From Kribbella soli (GTDB lineage Bacteria; Actinomycetota; Actinomycetes; Propionibacteriales; Kribbellaceae), in the NCBI RefSeq assembly GCF_004331345.1, contig NZ_SJJZ01000001.1, positions 2,356,001 to 2,420,000 of the forward strand: DNA of 64,000 nt, read 5' to 3'. Shown in pieces: positions 43,686 through 51,706 of this stretch (position 1 is its first letter; the number at the start of each line of letters is the position of its first letter). A model generated the notes under the pieces. The model did no database searches, was not told the origin of the DNA, and saw only the letters and a program-made list of their open reading frames with translations. The position numbers and the translations under genes are program-made.

Positions 43686-44879
43686 ATGGATCCGATCCGG
43701 AATCCCTATGCGCCCGGCGCCGGTCAGCGGCCGCCTGAGCTGGCCGGACGCGACACCGAGGTGCGGCAGTTCGAGGTGGTGCTCGAACGGGTCGCGGCAG
43801 GCAGACCGGAGCGGAGCCTGGTGCTCAGCGGTCTCCGGGGCGTCGGCAAGACGGTGCTGCTCAACACACTGCGCTCGCAGGCGATCAAGCGGGCATGGGG
43901 CACCGGGAAGATCGAGGCGCGACCGGACCAGAGCATCCGGCTGCCGATCGCGCAGGCGCTGCACACCGCGATGCGGGAGCTGGGGCACCGGCACCGCGAC
44001 GACGAGAAGGTCGACCAGTTCAGCGCCGTACTGAAGGCCTTCGCGTTGCGGACGGCGGCGAACGACCGCAAGGGGATCCGCTGGCACCCGCCGGTGGACG
44101 TGGCCGCGGCGAAGGGCCGGGCCGACTCCGGTGACCTGGAGATGGACCTGATCGAGCTGTTCGCCGATGCCGCGGACCTGGCCGGTGACCTGACCGTCGG
44201 GGTCGGGCTGTTCATCGACGAGATGCAGGACATCAGTGCGGACGACCTGTCCGCACTGTGCGCCGCTTGTCACGAGATCTCGCAGCAAAGCGCGCCGCTG
44301 GTCGTCGTCGGCGCGGGACTGCCGCATCTGCCCGCCGTACTGTCCGCCAGCAAGTCGTACTCCGAGCGATTGTTCCGCTACATCCGTGTGGACCGCCTGG
44401 CGCGGGAGGCGTGCGACCGGGCGCTGATGGTGCCGGCAGAGAGCGAAGGCGTGCAGTACGACGAGGAGGCGCTGGACGAGCTGTACGCGCAGACGGACGG
44501 GTACCCGTACTTCGTGCAGGCCTTCGCGCACTCGACCTGGGACCACGCGCCGACCTCACCCATCACCATCAAGGACGTCGCCGTCGCGGGCCCCGAGGCG
44601 TCGGCCGAGCTGACCGTCGGCTTCTTCGGCTCCCGCTACGAACGCGCCACCCCCGCGGAACGCGAGTACATGCGCGCCATGGCCGAACTCGGCATCGGCG
44701 TCGACGACGGCTCCGTCCCCACCGCCGAAGTCGCCAGCACCCTCAACCGCAAACCCCAGTCCCTCTCCCCAGCCCGCGACGGCCTGATCAAGAAGGGCCT
44801 CGTCTTCTCCGCCGAACGCGGCACGGTCGCGTTCACCGTGCCGCATTTCGGAAAATTTCTGCGTACCAGGACGGCTTAA
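43686..44879 (+). CDS. AAA (ORC1-like) ATPase
   Basis: 397 residues. The ATG at 43686 is preceded by TACAGT six bases away, consistent with a leaderless mRNA. N-terminal NPYAPGAGQRPPELAGRDTEV is common to a large actinobacterial AAA_16 group. Walker A GLRGVGKT is at 49-56, Walker B GLFIDEMQDI near 177, sensor-like SAPLVVVGAG at about 200, and a C-terminal winged-helix region at about 330-395 (TAEVASTLNRKPQSLSPARDGLIKKGLV). It may bind DNA through that wing. Divergence from the RelA/SpoT-domain gene suggests a joint function. No known system name applies. Confidence 0.8.
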   Translation: MDPIRNPYAPGAGQRPPELAGRDTEVRQFEVVLERVAAGRPERSLVLSGLRGVGKTVLLNTLRSQAIKRAWGTGKIEARPDQSIRLPIAQALHTAMRELGHRHRDDEKVDQFSAVLKAFALRTAANDRKGIRWHPPVDVAAAKGRADSGDLEMDLIELFADAADLAGDLTVGVGLFIDEMQDISADDLSALCAACHEISQQSAPLVVVGAGLPHLPAVLSASKSYSERLFRYIRVDRLAREACDRALMVPAESEGVQYDEEALDELYAQTDGYPYFVQAFAHSTWDHAPTSPITIKDVAVAGPEASAELTVGFFGSRYERATPAEREYMRAMAELGIGVDDGSVPTAEVASTLNRKPQSLSPARDGLIKKGLVFSAERGTVAFTVPHFGKFLRTRTA

Positions 44880-44927
44880 CGAAACCGGGCTTTCGTGCCT
44901 CGGCAGGTATCGGTAGGGTCACGTGTC

Positions 44928-45794
44928 ATGACCACCCGGCGGAGCGGCCAGCGCGGACCCACGTCTGGGCGGCGGCGGGGTGGGCGGCACAGTCGGCGGA
45001 AGTCGTACAAGGGGCAGTGGCTTGTGGTGACGGCGTTGGCGGTGCTGGGGACCGTCGTGGTGGCGCATCCGGATGTCGCGCACCGGAACAGCTTGGCGGC
45101 GCAGGCGGTTGCGGGAGTCAACGAGGTTGCTCAGGAAGCGCCCGTGACCTCGGTCACGCCCAAGGTGACACCGGTTCCCATTGCCACGCCGACGCAGAAG
45201 TTCACCACTCCGTTGCGACCGGCACCGACCCTGACGCGCAAGCCCAAGGGTGCGAAGCCGAACGTGCTCGTGTCGACCGGGAAGCTCGCCGTGGTGCCTG
45301 GGTTCAACAAGGCGACCGGTGTGCGCGACAAGATGACGTACCGCGTGGAGATCGAGCAAGGTGTGTCGGTGAACGGTGCCGCGGTCGCGGCCGCCATCCA
45401 CAAGACGCTGACGGACCCGCGCGGCTGGCAGGCGGTGCACGAGGTGAGTTTCGAGCGGACGGACCGCGTCGACGCCGACCTCCGGATCATCCTCGCCACG
45501 CCGACCCTGACCGACAAGCTCTGTCTGCCGCTCGACACGGGCGGTGAGGTCTCCTGCCGCGTCGAGGACCGCGTCGTGCTCAACGCGAAGCGGTGGATCT
45601 ACGCGATCCCGGCGTACAACGGGAAAGTCGACCTGTACCGCAGCTACCTGGTCAACCACGAGGTCGGCCATGCGCTCGGCCACGGCCACTCGACCTGCAC
45701 GACCCCGAAGACCCCCGCGCCGGTGATGATGCAGCAGACCAAGGGTCTGGCCGGTTGCCTGCCGAACGCCTGGCCGACGATCAAGGCGACCTGA
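44928..45794 (+). CDS. DUF3152 putative secreted zinc metallopeptidase
   Basis: 288 residues from the ATG at 44928. An Arg/Gly-rich cytoplasmic N-terminus, one signal-anchor helix (about 31-48), a Pro/Thr/Lys-rich linker to about 115, then the DUF3152 domain. HEVGHALGHGH near residues 244-254 is a zincin motif (HExxHxxGxxH), with CxxP-type cysteines following. The enclosing 'VNHEVGHALGHGH....PVMMQQT' is diagnostic for DUF3152. Predicted location is the cell surface. Peptidase activity in this family is inferred from the motif. Confidence 0.88.
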   Translation: MTTRRSGQRGPTSGRRRGGRHSRRKSYKGQWLVVTALAVLGTVVVAHPDVAHRNSLAAQAVAGVNEVAQEAPVTSVTPKVTPVPIATPTQKFTTPLRPAPTLTRKPKGAKPNVLVSTGKLAVVPGFNKATGVRDKMTYRVEIEQGVSVNGAAVAAAIHKTLTDPRGWQAVHEVSFERTDRVDADLRIILATPTLTDKLCLPLDTGGEVSCRVEDRVVLNAKRWIYAIPAYNGKVDLYRSYLVNHEVGHALGHGHSTCTTPKTPAPVMMQQTKGLAGCLPNAWPTIKAT

Positions 45795-45824
45795 GAAACT
45801 GGGTACGACGGGAGGGAGTAACCG

Positions 45825-46631
45825 ATGTCGTCACAGGACTTCCCGACGTACGGCAGGGACGAGCAGCCCGAGCAGCAGGGGCCCGGCGAGGAGCAGCACT
45901 TCGCTCCGCCCACGCCGTACGGCGGCGGCACGTACGGCGCCGGTCAGTCTGCCCCGCCGGAGCAGTTCCCGTACGCGCAGCCGCAGGCCTACGGAACGCA
46001 GCCACCGGCTCAGGGCAACCCGGCGTACCACCAGCCCCCGACCTACCGCCCCGGTGCACCGTACGGCGCCCCGGTGAGCCCGGAGCCGCATGAGCTCCCG
46101 AAGTACGGCCGCGAGGAGCACTCGCGTGACCCGCGTGCCGCTCGGGTCGTCGGCCTGGCCGCGTTCATCGCCGCGATCTACGGGCTGCTGGTCGTCTCTG
46201 TTCAGCGCGTCGCGCTCCGGGAGATCTCGCAGGCGCCAGGCTCGCCGCTCAACCACCCACTCCGTACTGACGTACTCGACGCGATCGGTCAGCTGCTGCT
46301 CGTGGTCGTCGGCACCGCCGCGCTGGTGATGTGGGTCCGCGACGTGATGGCCCGCCGCAAGGCCAGTCGCCGGCCTGACCCGGCCGAGCTGGCCGGTCTG
46401 CTCCTGGTCGCGGTCTCCGTCGTCCCGATCCTGGTCTGGCTGCTCATGGTGCTGTCCACAGGTCTGGGTGCCAGCGACGACGCGGTCCACCGGCTGCCCA
46501 CGGCGTACGGCTGGGGTGGTTTCGGCCTGCTGATCCTCGCCGTCGGCCTCTTCCTCGGGTACCGCGAGCTGAAGCCCGACGTACCGAACCCGGTCGTCAA
46601 AGGCGCCCCGGCCAAGGCTCCCTGGGAGTGA
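45825..46631 (+). CDS. Pro/Tyr/Gln-rich membrane protein
   Basis: 268 residues from the ATG at 45825. The first 100 residues are low-complexity (repeats of PYG, PPT, QPQAYG), giving a disordered cytoplasmic region. Four helices follow: about 105-125, 150-170, 190-212 and 225-245. No known domain. The disordered-tail-plus-four-helix layout is frequent in actinobacterial envelope proteins. The last codons overlap the start of the hydrolase as GTGA, so the two are coupled. Confidence 0.7.
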   Translation: MSSQDFPTYGRDEQPEQQGPGEEQHFAPPTPYGGGTYGAGQSAPPEQFPYAQPQAYGTQPPAQGNPAYHQPPTYRPGAPYGAPVSPEPHELPKYGREEHSRDPRAARVVGLAAFIAAIYGLLVVSVQRVALREISQAPGSPLNHPLRTDVLDAIGQLLLVVVGTAALVMWVRDVMARRKASRRPDPAELAGLLLVAVSVVPILVWLLMVLSTGLGASDDAVHRLPTAYGWGGFGLLILAVGLFLGYRELKPDVPNPVVKGAPAKAPWE

Positions 46632-47287
46632 ACGCACCTGTCGTCCTCGTGCCCGGCCTGGGCCTCGGCCCGGAGTCGTACGCGCGGACGGTCGAGCACC
46701 TCGTCACGCCGTACCACGTGGTCACCTTGCCCGGGTACGGCGAACCGGCGGGCACCCGTGAGGACCTGCACCCCCGCGCCCTCGCGGTAACGCTGGCAGG
46801 GAAGATCCGCGAGCGGTCCGTGCTCGTCGGCCACTCGGCGAGCTGTCAGATCGTCGTCGAGATGGCGATCCGCTACCCCGAGCTCGCCCACGCGCTAGTT
46901 CTCGCCGCCCCGACCGGCGACGTCCGGCTGTCGAGCTGGGTCGACCGCGCGGTCAGGCTCGTCGGCTCCGCCATCCCGGACGCGCCGAAGCTGGTCCGGA
47001 TCAGTCCCCAGTACGCCCGTACGACGCTGCCGTCGATCGCCCGCGCCGGCGAAGCGTCGAGGCACCACGACCTGGCTGCGGTCATGGCCCACGTCCAGGC
47101 GCCGGTGGTCCTCGTCCGCGGCCGGCACGACCTGCTGTGTACGGCGGAGTGGGTCGAACGGCTCGCCGAACTCAGCCACGGCGAGGCCCGCACGCTGGAC
47201 TCCGGGGCCCACATGCCGGTCGTCACGAACGGCCCTGAGCTGGCCGCTCTCATAGAACGAGCGGCCGCTCTTCCGGAAAGTCGCTGA
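46628..47287 (+). CDS. Alpha/beta hydrolase
   Basis: 219 residues from a GTG overlapping the upstream stop. The nucleophile elbow LVGHSAS has Ser70; the oxyanion region is PGLGLGPESY near residue 9; the acid is Asp in VRGRHDLLC and the His is in SGAHMPV. It lacks a lid insertion. It acts in the cytoplasm on an unknown ester or related substrate. Coupling with the membrane protein gene suggests shared expression. It ends about 24 bases before the TPP riboswitch. Confidence 0.88.
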   Translation: MNAPVVLVPGLGLGPESYARTVEHLVTPYHVVTLPGYGEPAGTREDLHPRALAVTLAGKIRERSVLVGHSASCQIVVEMAIRYPELAHALVLAAPTGDVRLSSWVDRAVRLVGSAIPDAPKLVRISPQYARTTLPSIARAGEASRHHDLAAVMAHVQAPVVLVRGRHDLLCTAEWVERLAELSHGEARTLDSGAHMPVVTNGPELAALIERAAALPESR

Positions 47288-47310
47288 CGAGTTAAACTCA
47301 GCAGCACAAA

Positions 47311-47406
47311 CCTATGCGGGAGCTCGCACCGAGGATGCGCGGGCTGAGAGGGCGACAGCTGGGTCGCCGACCGCCTGAACCTGACCGGGTAATGCCGGCG
47401 TAGGGA
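47311..47406 (+). promoter_or_regulatory. TPP riboswitch (THI element)
   Basis: P1 pairs CCTATGC (47311-47317) with GCGTAGG (47398-47404). The conserved CTGAGA lies at 47344-47349, and the second core CCTGAACCTGACCGGGTAATGCCGGCGTAGGG at 47373-47405 matches the TPP aptamer consensus. It ends 12 bases before the cytX ATG and the GGGG ribosome-binding stretch is next to P1, so control is probably by masking initiation when TPP is bound. Confidence 0.95.
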
Positions 47407-47418
47407 TTGGGGTCACTC

Positions 47419-48744
47419 ATGACCGATACAGCTGTTCGTCCTGCCGGTACCACCGAGGCGCCGCTCGTCCTCACCACCGATGCGCCGCGCACGCTCGGCT
47501 TCTTCGACCAGTTCACGCTCTGGGGCAACTTCGGCATCTCGCTGTTCGGCCCGGTGACCGGTGCGCTGGTGGCGGCGTACACCGGCTCGCTCTGGCAGGG
47601 GCTGCTCGCGGTGGTCGTCGGCTGTGGCATCGGTGCGTTGGTGCTCGGTGGCGCGGCCGTGTTCGGGTCCCAAACGGGTGCGCCCGCGATGGCGAGCCTG
47701 CGGGGTCTGTTCGGCCGCCGTGGCTCGATCGTGCCGACCGTGCTGAACATCGCGCAGAACGTCGGCTGGGCGACGATGGAGATCATCGTCATCTCACAGG
47801 CCGCGGTCGCGGTCACGAGCGAGCGGTGGCGCTGGCTGTTCGTCGTACTCGCCGGAATCATCGCGACCGCGATGGCGGTCCGCCCGCTCGGCAGCGTGAA
47901 GATCCTGCGGAAGTTCATGGTCTGGCTGGTGCTGCTCGCGTCGGTGTACCTGTTCGTGCAGGTGCTCAGCAAGCCGGTGCACGCCCTGTCGCAGGACAGC
48001 GTGTTCGGCTTCTGGCCGGCGGTCGACCTCGCCGCTGCCGGTGTCGTGTCGTTCGCACCACTGGCCGCGGACTACACGCGGCACTCGCGGACCAACAAGG
48101 CCGCGTTCGCCGGCTCCTCGCTCGGCTACGGCCTGGCGGCGATCGCGTACTACGCGCTCGGTGTGGTCGCTGTGGCGACGCTGCAGACCAACAGCGAGGA
48201 CGTGATCACCGCACTGGTCACGCTGCCCGCCGGTGCGATCGCGCTGTTGGTCCTGCTGGTGGACGAGGTCGACGAGGCGTACGCGAACGTCTACTCGACC
48301 ACGATGGCCGCGCACAACCTGATCGGTCACATCGACCGGCGGTGGATCTCGGTCGCGATCGGCGTCCTCGCCACCGGCATCGCGCTGTTCATCAACCTGG
48401 GCAACTACACCCAGTTCCTGTACCTGATCGGCTCGGTCTTCATCCCGTTGTTCGCGGTCGCGATCGCGGACTTCTTCGTGGTCAGCAAGATGAAGTGGGA
48501 CGTCTCCGGTACGGCGAAGTTCCGCTGGCAGCCGACCGCTGCCTGGCTGATCGGCTTCGTCGCGTACCAGTTGGTGAACCCTGGCACCGTCTCCGGCTGG
48601 TCCCCGTTCTGGACGAAGATCCAGCAGGCCGTCTTCAACGACCAACCGGTGCCGGGCTGGCTCGGCGCGACGTACACCTCGATCATCGTCTCGATGGTGG
48701 CCGCTGTGCTGCTCGGCCGGATCGGTCGCCGGCCTACCGCCTAG
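47419..48744 (+). CDS. cytX: NCS1 permease, putative hydroxymethylpyrimidine transporter
   Basis: 441 residues, twelve helices of the cytosine/purine/thiamine permease (NCS1) family. Signature helix-1 WGNFGISLFGPVTGALVAAYTGSLWQGLLAVVVGC and the central APLAADYTRHSRTNKAAFAGSSLGY are typical. The TPP riboswitch immediately upstream identifies it as the thiamine-precursor transporter CytX (established association). It takes up HMP or a related pyrimidine for thiamine synthesis and should be switched off at high TPP. A downstream convergent gene overlaps its stop by 4 bp. Confidence 0.9.
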   Translation: MTDTAVRPAGTTEAPLVLTTDAPRTLGFFDQFTLWGNFGISLFGPVTGALVAAYTGSLWQGLLAVVVGCGIGALVLGGAAVFGSQTGAPAMASLRGLFGRRGSIVPTVLNIAQNVGWATMEIIVISQAAVAVTSERWRWLFVVLAGIIATAMAVRPLGSVKILRKFMVWLVLLASVYLFVQVLSKPVHALSQDSVFGFWPAVDLAAAGVVSFAPLAADYTRHSRTNKAAFAGSSLGYGLAAIAYYALGVVAVATLQTNSEDVITALVTLPAGAIALLVLLVDEVDEAYANVYSTTMAAHNLIGHIDRRWISVAIGVLATGIALFINLGNYTQFLYLIGSVFIPLFAVAIADFFVVSKMKWDVSGTAKFRWQPTAAWLIGFVAYQLVNPGTVSGWSPFWTKIQQAVFNDQPVPGWLGATYTSIIVSMVAAVLLGRIGRRPTA

Positions 48745-49445
48745 CGGTACTCGGGGTTCTCGAAGTCGAAGCGGCAGCCGGCGTCCCATTCGGAGCGCTG
48801 GTTGCCGTGGGCAGGGATCCCGCCGGCGTCCTTCAGGATCCTTGCCAGGTGCAACAGGTTCCAGGTCATGAACGTGGTGTTCCGGTTCGTGAAGTCGTTG
48901 TCCGGACCACCGGACCCTTCGTCGAGGTACGACGGCCCGGGGCCGGCCTCGCCGATCCAGCCGGCGTCCGCCTGCGGCGGGACCGTGTACCCGAGGTGCT
49001 GCAGCGAGTAGAGGACGTTCATCGCGCAGTGCTTCACGCCGTCCTCGTTCCCGGTGATCAGGCAGCCGCCGACGCGCCCGTAGTACGCGTACTGCCCGTG
49101 CTCGTTGAGGATCGACGAGTTGCCGTACAGGCGCTCGATCACCTGCTTGGTGACGGAGCTGTTGTCGCCCAGCCAGATCGGGCCGGCGATCACCAGGATG
49201 TCGGCGGCCATCACCTGCTCCTGGATCGCGGGCCACTCGTCCGTTGCCCAGCCGTGCTCGGTCATGTCCGGCCAGACGCCGGTCGCGATGTCGTGGTCCA
49301 CGGCGCGGATCACGTCGACCCGTACGCCCTGTTTCTCCATGATCTGCCGGCTCACGTCCAGCAGGCCCTCGGTATTGCTGCGCTCAGGTGACCGTTTCAG
49401 CGTGCAGTTGATGAAAAGCGCGCGTAGGTCGTCGTACGTCGTCAT
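48741..49445 (-). CDS. Flavodoxin-fold NAD(P)H-dependent oxidoreductase
   Basis: 234 residues from the ATG at 49445. The FMN-binding region is LFINCTLKRSPERSNTEGLLD near the start, followed by ILVIAGPIWLGDNSSVTKQVIERLYG (about 85-110), which is the flavin-contacting loop in NADPH-dependent FMN reductases/WrbA-like proteins. The YYGRVGGCLITGNEDGVKHCAMN segment is also typical of this subgroup. It reduces quinones, FMN or chromate-like acceptors. The GC-poor gap upstream (109 bp) is shared with the methyltransferase gene. Confidence 0.85.
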   Translation of the reverse strand: MTTYDDLRALFINCTLKRSPERSNTEGLLDVSRQIMEKQGVRVDVIRAVDHDIATGVWPDMTEHGWATDEWPAIQEQVMAADILVIAGPIWLGDNSSVTKQVIERLYGNSSILNEHGQYAYYGRVGGCLITGNEDGVKHCAMNVLYSLQHLGYTVPPQADAGWIGEAGPGPSYLDEGSGGPDNDFTNRNTTFMTWNLLHLARILKDAGGIPAHGNQRSEWDAGCRFDFENPEYR

Positions 49446-49554
49446 GCTTTCAGTGTGTGTATGCACGCGGCGGCGGCGCGAGAGTACGGCGATTACCGCT
49501 CGCTTTCCGAACCGTGACTGGAACTGACCCGTGATCACCGTGATACTTGCGGTC

Positions 49555-50238
49555 ATGCTGAACTCCGCACTGCGTAGTCGGGCCGAGTATGCGGAACTCG
49601 GTGCCGACGGACTGGCCGCGCGCACGTCGCCCGAGCGGGACGCGCTGATCGTCAAGGCGGTGCAGGAGCTGCTGGAGGGCCGCGAGACGGTGCTCGACCT
49701 GTGCTGCGGGTACGGCCGGATCGCGCTGCCGCTGCGCCGCGCCGGCAAGGTCGTGCGCGGCCTGGACATCTCGCCCAACCTGCTCGAGGCCGGCCGCGCC
49801 CGCGCCGCCGAGGAGGAGCTCGCGATCGACTGGGCGATCGGCTCGATGACCGATCTGCCGTACAAATGGGACTCGTTCGACGCGGTGATCTGCCTGTGGA
49901 CGGCGTTCCACGAGCTGTTCGCCGAGGACGAGCAGATCTCCACGATCTGCGAGATCTCCCGGGTGCTGAAGCCCGGCGGCATCGCGATCATCGAGGGCCC
50001 GGTCTGGGGACCGGCGACCGCGGCCGAGATCGCCAACGGAATGCGTCAGGGCCCGGAGCACCGGATCGTCACCACTGAGCACGACGACGAGCACAGCAGC
50101 GTGCACTTCATCCACGACGAGATCAGCTACGGCAGGCTCTGCGCGGCCGCCGGAATCGACGACTTCAAGGTCTACAAACGTGACTGGGGCGGCCGTCGGC
50201 GGCTGATCCTGGAGATCCACCAACCGTCAACTTCCTGA
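49555..50238 (+). CDS. SAM-dependent methyltransferase
   Basis: 227 residues from the ATG at 49555; GATACT seven bases upstream suggests a leaderless start. Motif I VLDLCCGYGRIALPLRRAGKVVRGLDIS (about 49-76), motif post-I GLDISPNLLEAGRARA and motif IV FDAVICLWTAFHEL, then VLKPGGIAIIEGPVWG. This is the Methyltransf_11/25 class I fold. The acceptor is unknown. A strong bidirectional terminator follows immediately. Confidence 0.85.
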   Translation: MLNSALRSRAEYAELGADGLAARTSPERDALIVKAVQELLEGRETVLDLCCGYGRIALPLRRAGKVVRGLDISPNLLEAGRARAAEEELAIDWAIGSMTDLPYKWDSFDAVICLWTAFHELFAEDEQISTICEISRVLKPGGIAIIEGPVWGPATAAEIANGMRQGPEHRIVTTEHDDEHSSVHFIHDEISYGRLCAAAGIDDFKVYKRDWGGRRRLILEIHQPSTS

Positions 50239-50247
50239 CATGTCAAC

Positions 50248-50285
50248 AGGAGCAGATCCCCACTCCACATTGGGGATCTGCTCCT
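50248..50285. terminator. Bidirectional terminator between convergent genes
   Basis: Perfect 15-bp arms AGGAGCAGATCCCCA (50248-50262) and its complement (50271-50285) with an 8-base loop, between the methyltransferase stop (50238) and the ogt stop (50329). The gap otherwise holds an A+T-rich stretch. Confidence 0.75.
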
Positions 50286-50328
50286 TATGCAACCGAGTGT
50301 AAATCCATTCTCGGCAATTCCGGAAAAC

Positions 50329-50895
50329 TCAGCTTTTTGCTTCGAGATTCAGCAAGAATCGTTTTGCGTCCAACCCTCCGGCGTACCCGGTGAGCGCCCC
50401 GTTCGCGCCGACGACCCGGTGGCAGGGCAGTACGACGCAGACCGGGTTCGCGCCCAGCGCCGTACCGACAGCGCGGGCAGCCTTGGGCTTGTCGATGTCG
50501 GCGGCAACGGTTCCGTACGTCGTCGTCGCGCCGTACCTGGTGTGCGTCGGCAGGTCCGTGAGTACGAGGCGCTGGAACGGCGTCGCCAGTGCGAGGTCCA
50601 CCTCCAGGTCGAAGGCGTGACGGCTGCCGGACAGGTATTCGTCGAGTTGTCGTCGTACGTCGTCCAGCGGGCGAGGCTGCCGTAGTACCCGCGGGGACAC
50701 GGCCCGGGCGAGCCGCGTGGTCATCGTCTCCTCGTCGTCGAACGAGCTGGCGACGACCCGACCGTACGCAATCGCGAGCAGCATCGTCCCGATCGGGGTG
50801 TCGTGCAGCGTGTAGGCGACGTCGGCGTCGGGCAGGACGGGTGGTTTCAGGTCAGTGGTGCTGAGCCGGGTCAGCCGGCTCTCGAGATCAGTCAT
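50329..50895 (-). CDS. ogt: Methylated-DNA-[protein]-cysteine S-methyltransferase
   Basis: 188 residues. The active-site LPCHRVVG has Cys158, followed by GALTGYAGGLDAKRFLLNLE, the conserved C-terminal helix-turn region. The N-terminal RNase-H-like domain is short. It repairs O6-methylguanine and O4-methylthymine by self-alkylation. The start overlaps the sigma-factor gene by 8 bp, so the two are coupled. A sigma factor driving a DNA alkylation repair gene suggests a dedicated methylation-damage regulon; this is inference. Confidence 0.93.
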   Translation of the reverse strand: MTDLESRLTRLSTTDLKPPVLPDADVAYTLHDTPIGTMLLAIAYGRVVASSFDDEETMTTRLARAVSPRVLRQPRPLDDVRRQLDEYLSGSRHAFDLEVDLALATPFQRLVLTDLPTHTRYGATTTYGTVAADIDKPKAARAVGTALGANPVCVVLPCHRVVGANGALTGYAGGLDAKRFLLNLEAKS

Positions 50896-51379
50896 CGTGT
50901 ACTCCGAGTTTCGTGCGCAGTGTCGCCAGCGCGTCGCTGACGAGCCGGCGCGACGCGGCGGGCGTGGTGTCCAGAGCGGCGGCCACGCCGTGGTGGTCCA
51001 GGTCGCCGACGTACTTGAGCGTGATCGCGAAGCGTTGCCGCTCCGGGAGTTCGTTGACCGCCCGCCACAGGTCGGGGTCCGGCCACACCGCGGCCTCCGG
51101 TCCGTCGACCGCGACCGGCGGCGCCTCGTCCAGCGGGCGCTGCGGTTTCCGTGCCCGGTGGACGTCGGTCGCGCACCGGGCGGTGATGGTGAGGAGCCAG
51201 CTGCGCAGGTTCTTCGCCGAGGTCAGCCCCGGGTACGCCGCATACGCCTTCTCCCAGGCGCGCTGCGCAACGTCGTCGCCGTCCTGGCCGGCCATCGCCC
51301 GCGCAAGCCTGGCGACGTCCAGCCAGTGCGCGTCGATCAGCGCCTGGAACGGCGGCAGCCCGACTTTCTCCCGAGTCAT
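50888..51379 (-). CDS. RNA polymerase sigma factor, sigma-70 family (ECF-type)
   Basis: 163 residues from the ATG at 51379; longer frames have no ribosome-binding site. Region 2 contains LIDAHWLDVARLARAMAGQDGDDVAQRAWEKAYAAY and LRSWLLTITARCATDVHR; region 4 (about 105-160) has LPERQRFAITLKYVGDLDHHGVAAALDTTPAASRRLVSDAL, an HTH of the sigma-70 region 4 type. No anti-sigma gene is visible; ogt follows with an 8-bp overlap. Sigma factor-ogt pairs of this kind occur in other actinobacteria (family knowledge). Confidence 0.82.
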   Translation of the reverse strand: MTREKVGLPPFQALIDAHWLDVARLARAMAGQDGDDVAQRAWEKAYAAYPGLTSAKNLRSWLLTITARCATDVHRARKPQRPLDEAPPVAVDGPEAAVWPDPDLWRAVNELPERQRFAITLKYVGDLDHHGVAAALDTTPAASRRLVSDALATLRTKLGVHDD

Positions 51380-51523
51380 CACGTCAGTAGAACGCACCGA
51401 CCGCCGATGGTGTGAGGGCAACTCGATGGCGTGTCGTCCCACCGGATGGTCGGTTTCGGACACCCGTCCCGGATGGCGAGATTGTCTAGTTTCTAGGTAG
51501 ACATTGATGAGAAGGTAGCTGAC
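51380..51523 (+). promoter_or_regulatory. Divergent promoter region with TGTCTA/TAGACA dyad
   Basis: The 144-bp gap between the sigma-factor start and the leader peptide. TGTCTA (51483-51488) and TAGACA (51498-51503) are 6-bp arms with a 9-base spacer that contains a CTAG, about 20 bases before the leader ATG. This is the best candidate for a sulfur-linked operator and for the promoter of the organosulfur operon. Confidence 0.45.
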
Positions 51524-51595
51524 ATGACGACGACACTCCTCACCCGCCGTCGCGTCATCGATCTGCTGCGGACGGCGAGCGCCACCTGTCGGTGA
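51524..51595 (+). CDS. Cysteine-containing leader peptide of the organosulfur operon
   Basis: 23 codons from the ATG at 51524 (AAGG eight bases upstream) to TGA at 51593-51595. The translated pattern is MTTTLLTRRRVIDLLR followed by TASATCR: a basic Arg-rich centre, LL(R) and a single Cys (TGT at 51587-51589) next to last. Peptides with this LLTRRR..DLLR..SA.CR layout are found upstream of sulfur-assimilation genes in actinobacteria (annotated only as 'putative leader peptide'). Slow decoding of the Cys codon when cysteine is scarce could expose the downstream ribosome-binding site. Confidence that it is translated is fair; the regulatory mechanism is inference. Confidence 0.65.
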   Translation: MTTTLLTRRRVIDLLRTASATCR

Positions 51596-51706
51596 CGCGC
51601 GTTCTGCTGTCGCGCACTGCATGAGGCCCCGTCGCAGCCGGCCTCTGCCTCCTCGCCCGGTGTTCTAGCCGCCGGTCGTCCCTGCCCCGTGTTCCGAGGG
51701 AGAGAC
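51596..51706 (+). promoter_or_regulatory. Putative attenuator between leader peptide and flavin reductase
   Basis: A 111-bp non-coding stretch. GAGGCC (51623-51628) pairs with GGCCTC (51640-51645). CCTCCTCG (51648-51655) is complementary, with one mismatch, to CGAGGGAG (51695-51702), the ribosome-binding site of the next gene. Alternative pairing of these elements could couple leader translation to initiation at 51707. Confidence 0.4.
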
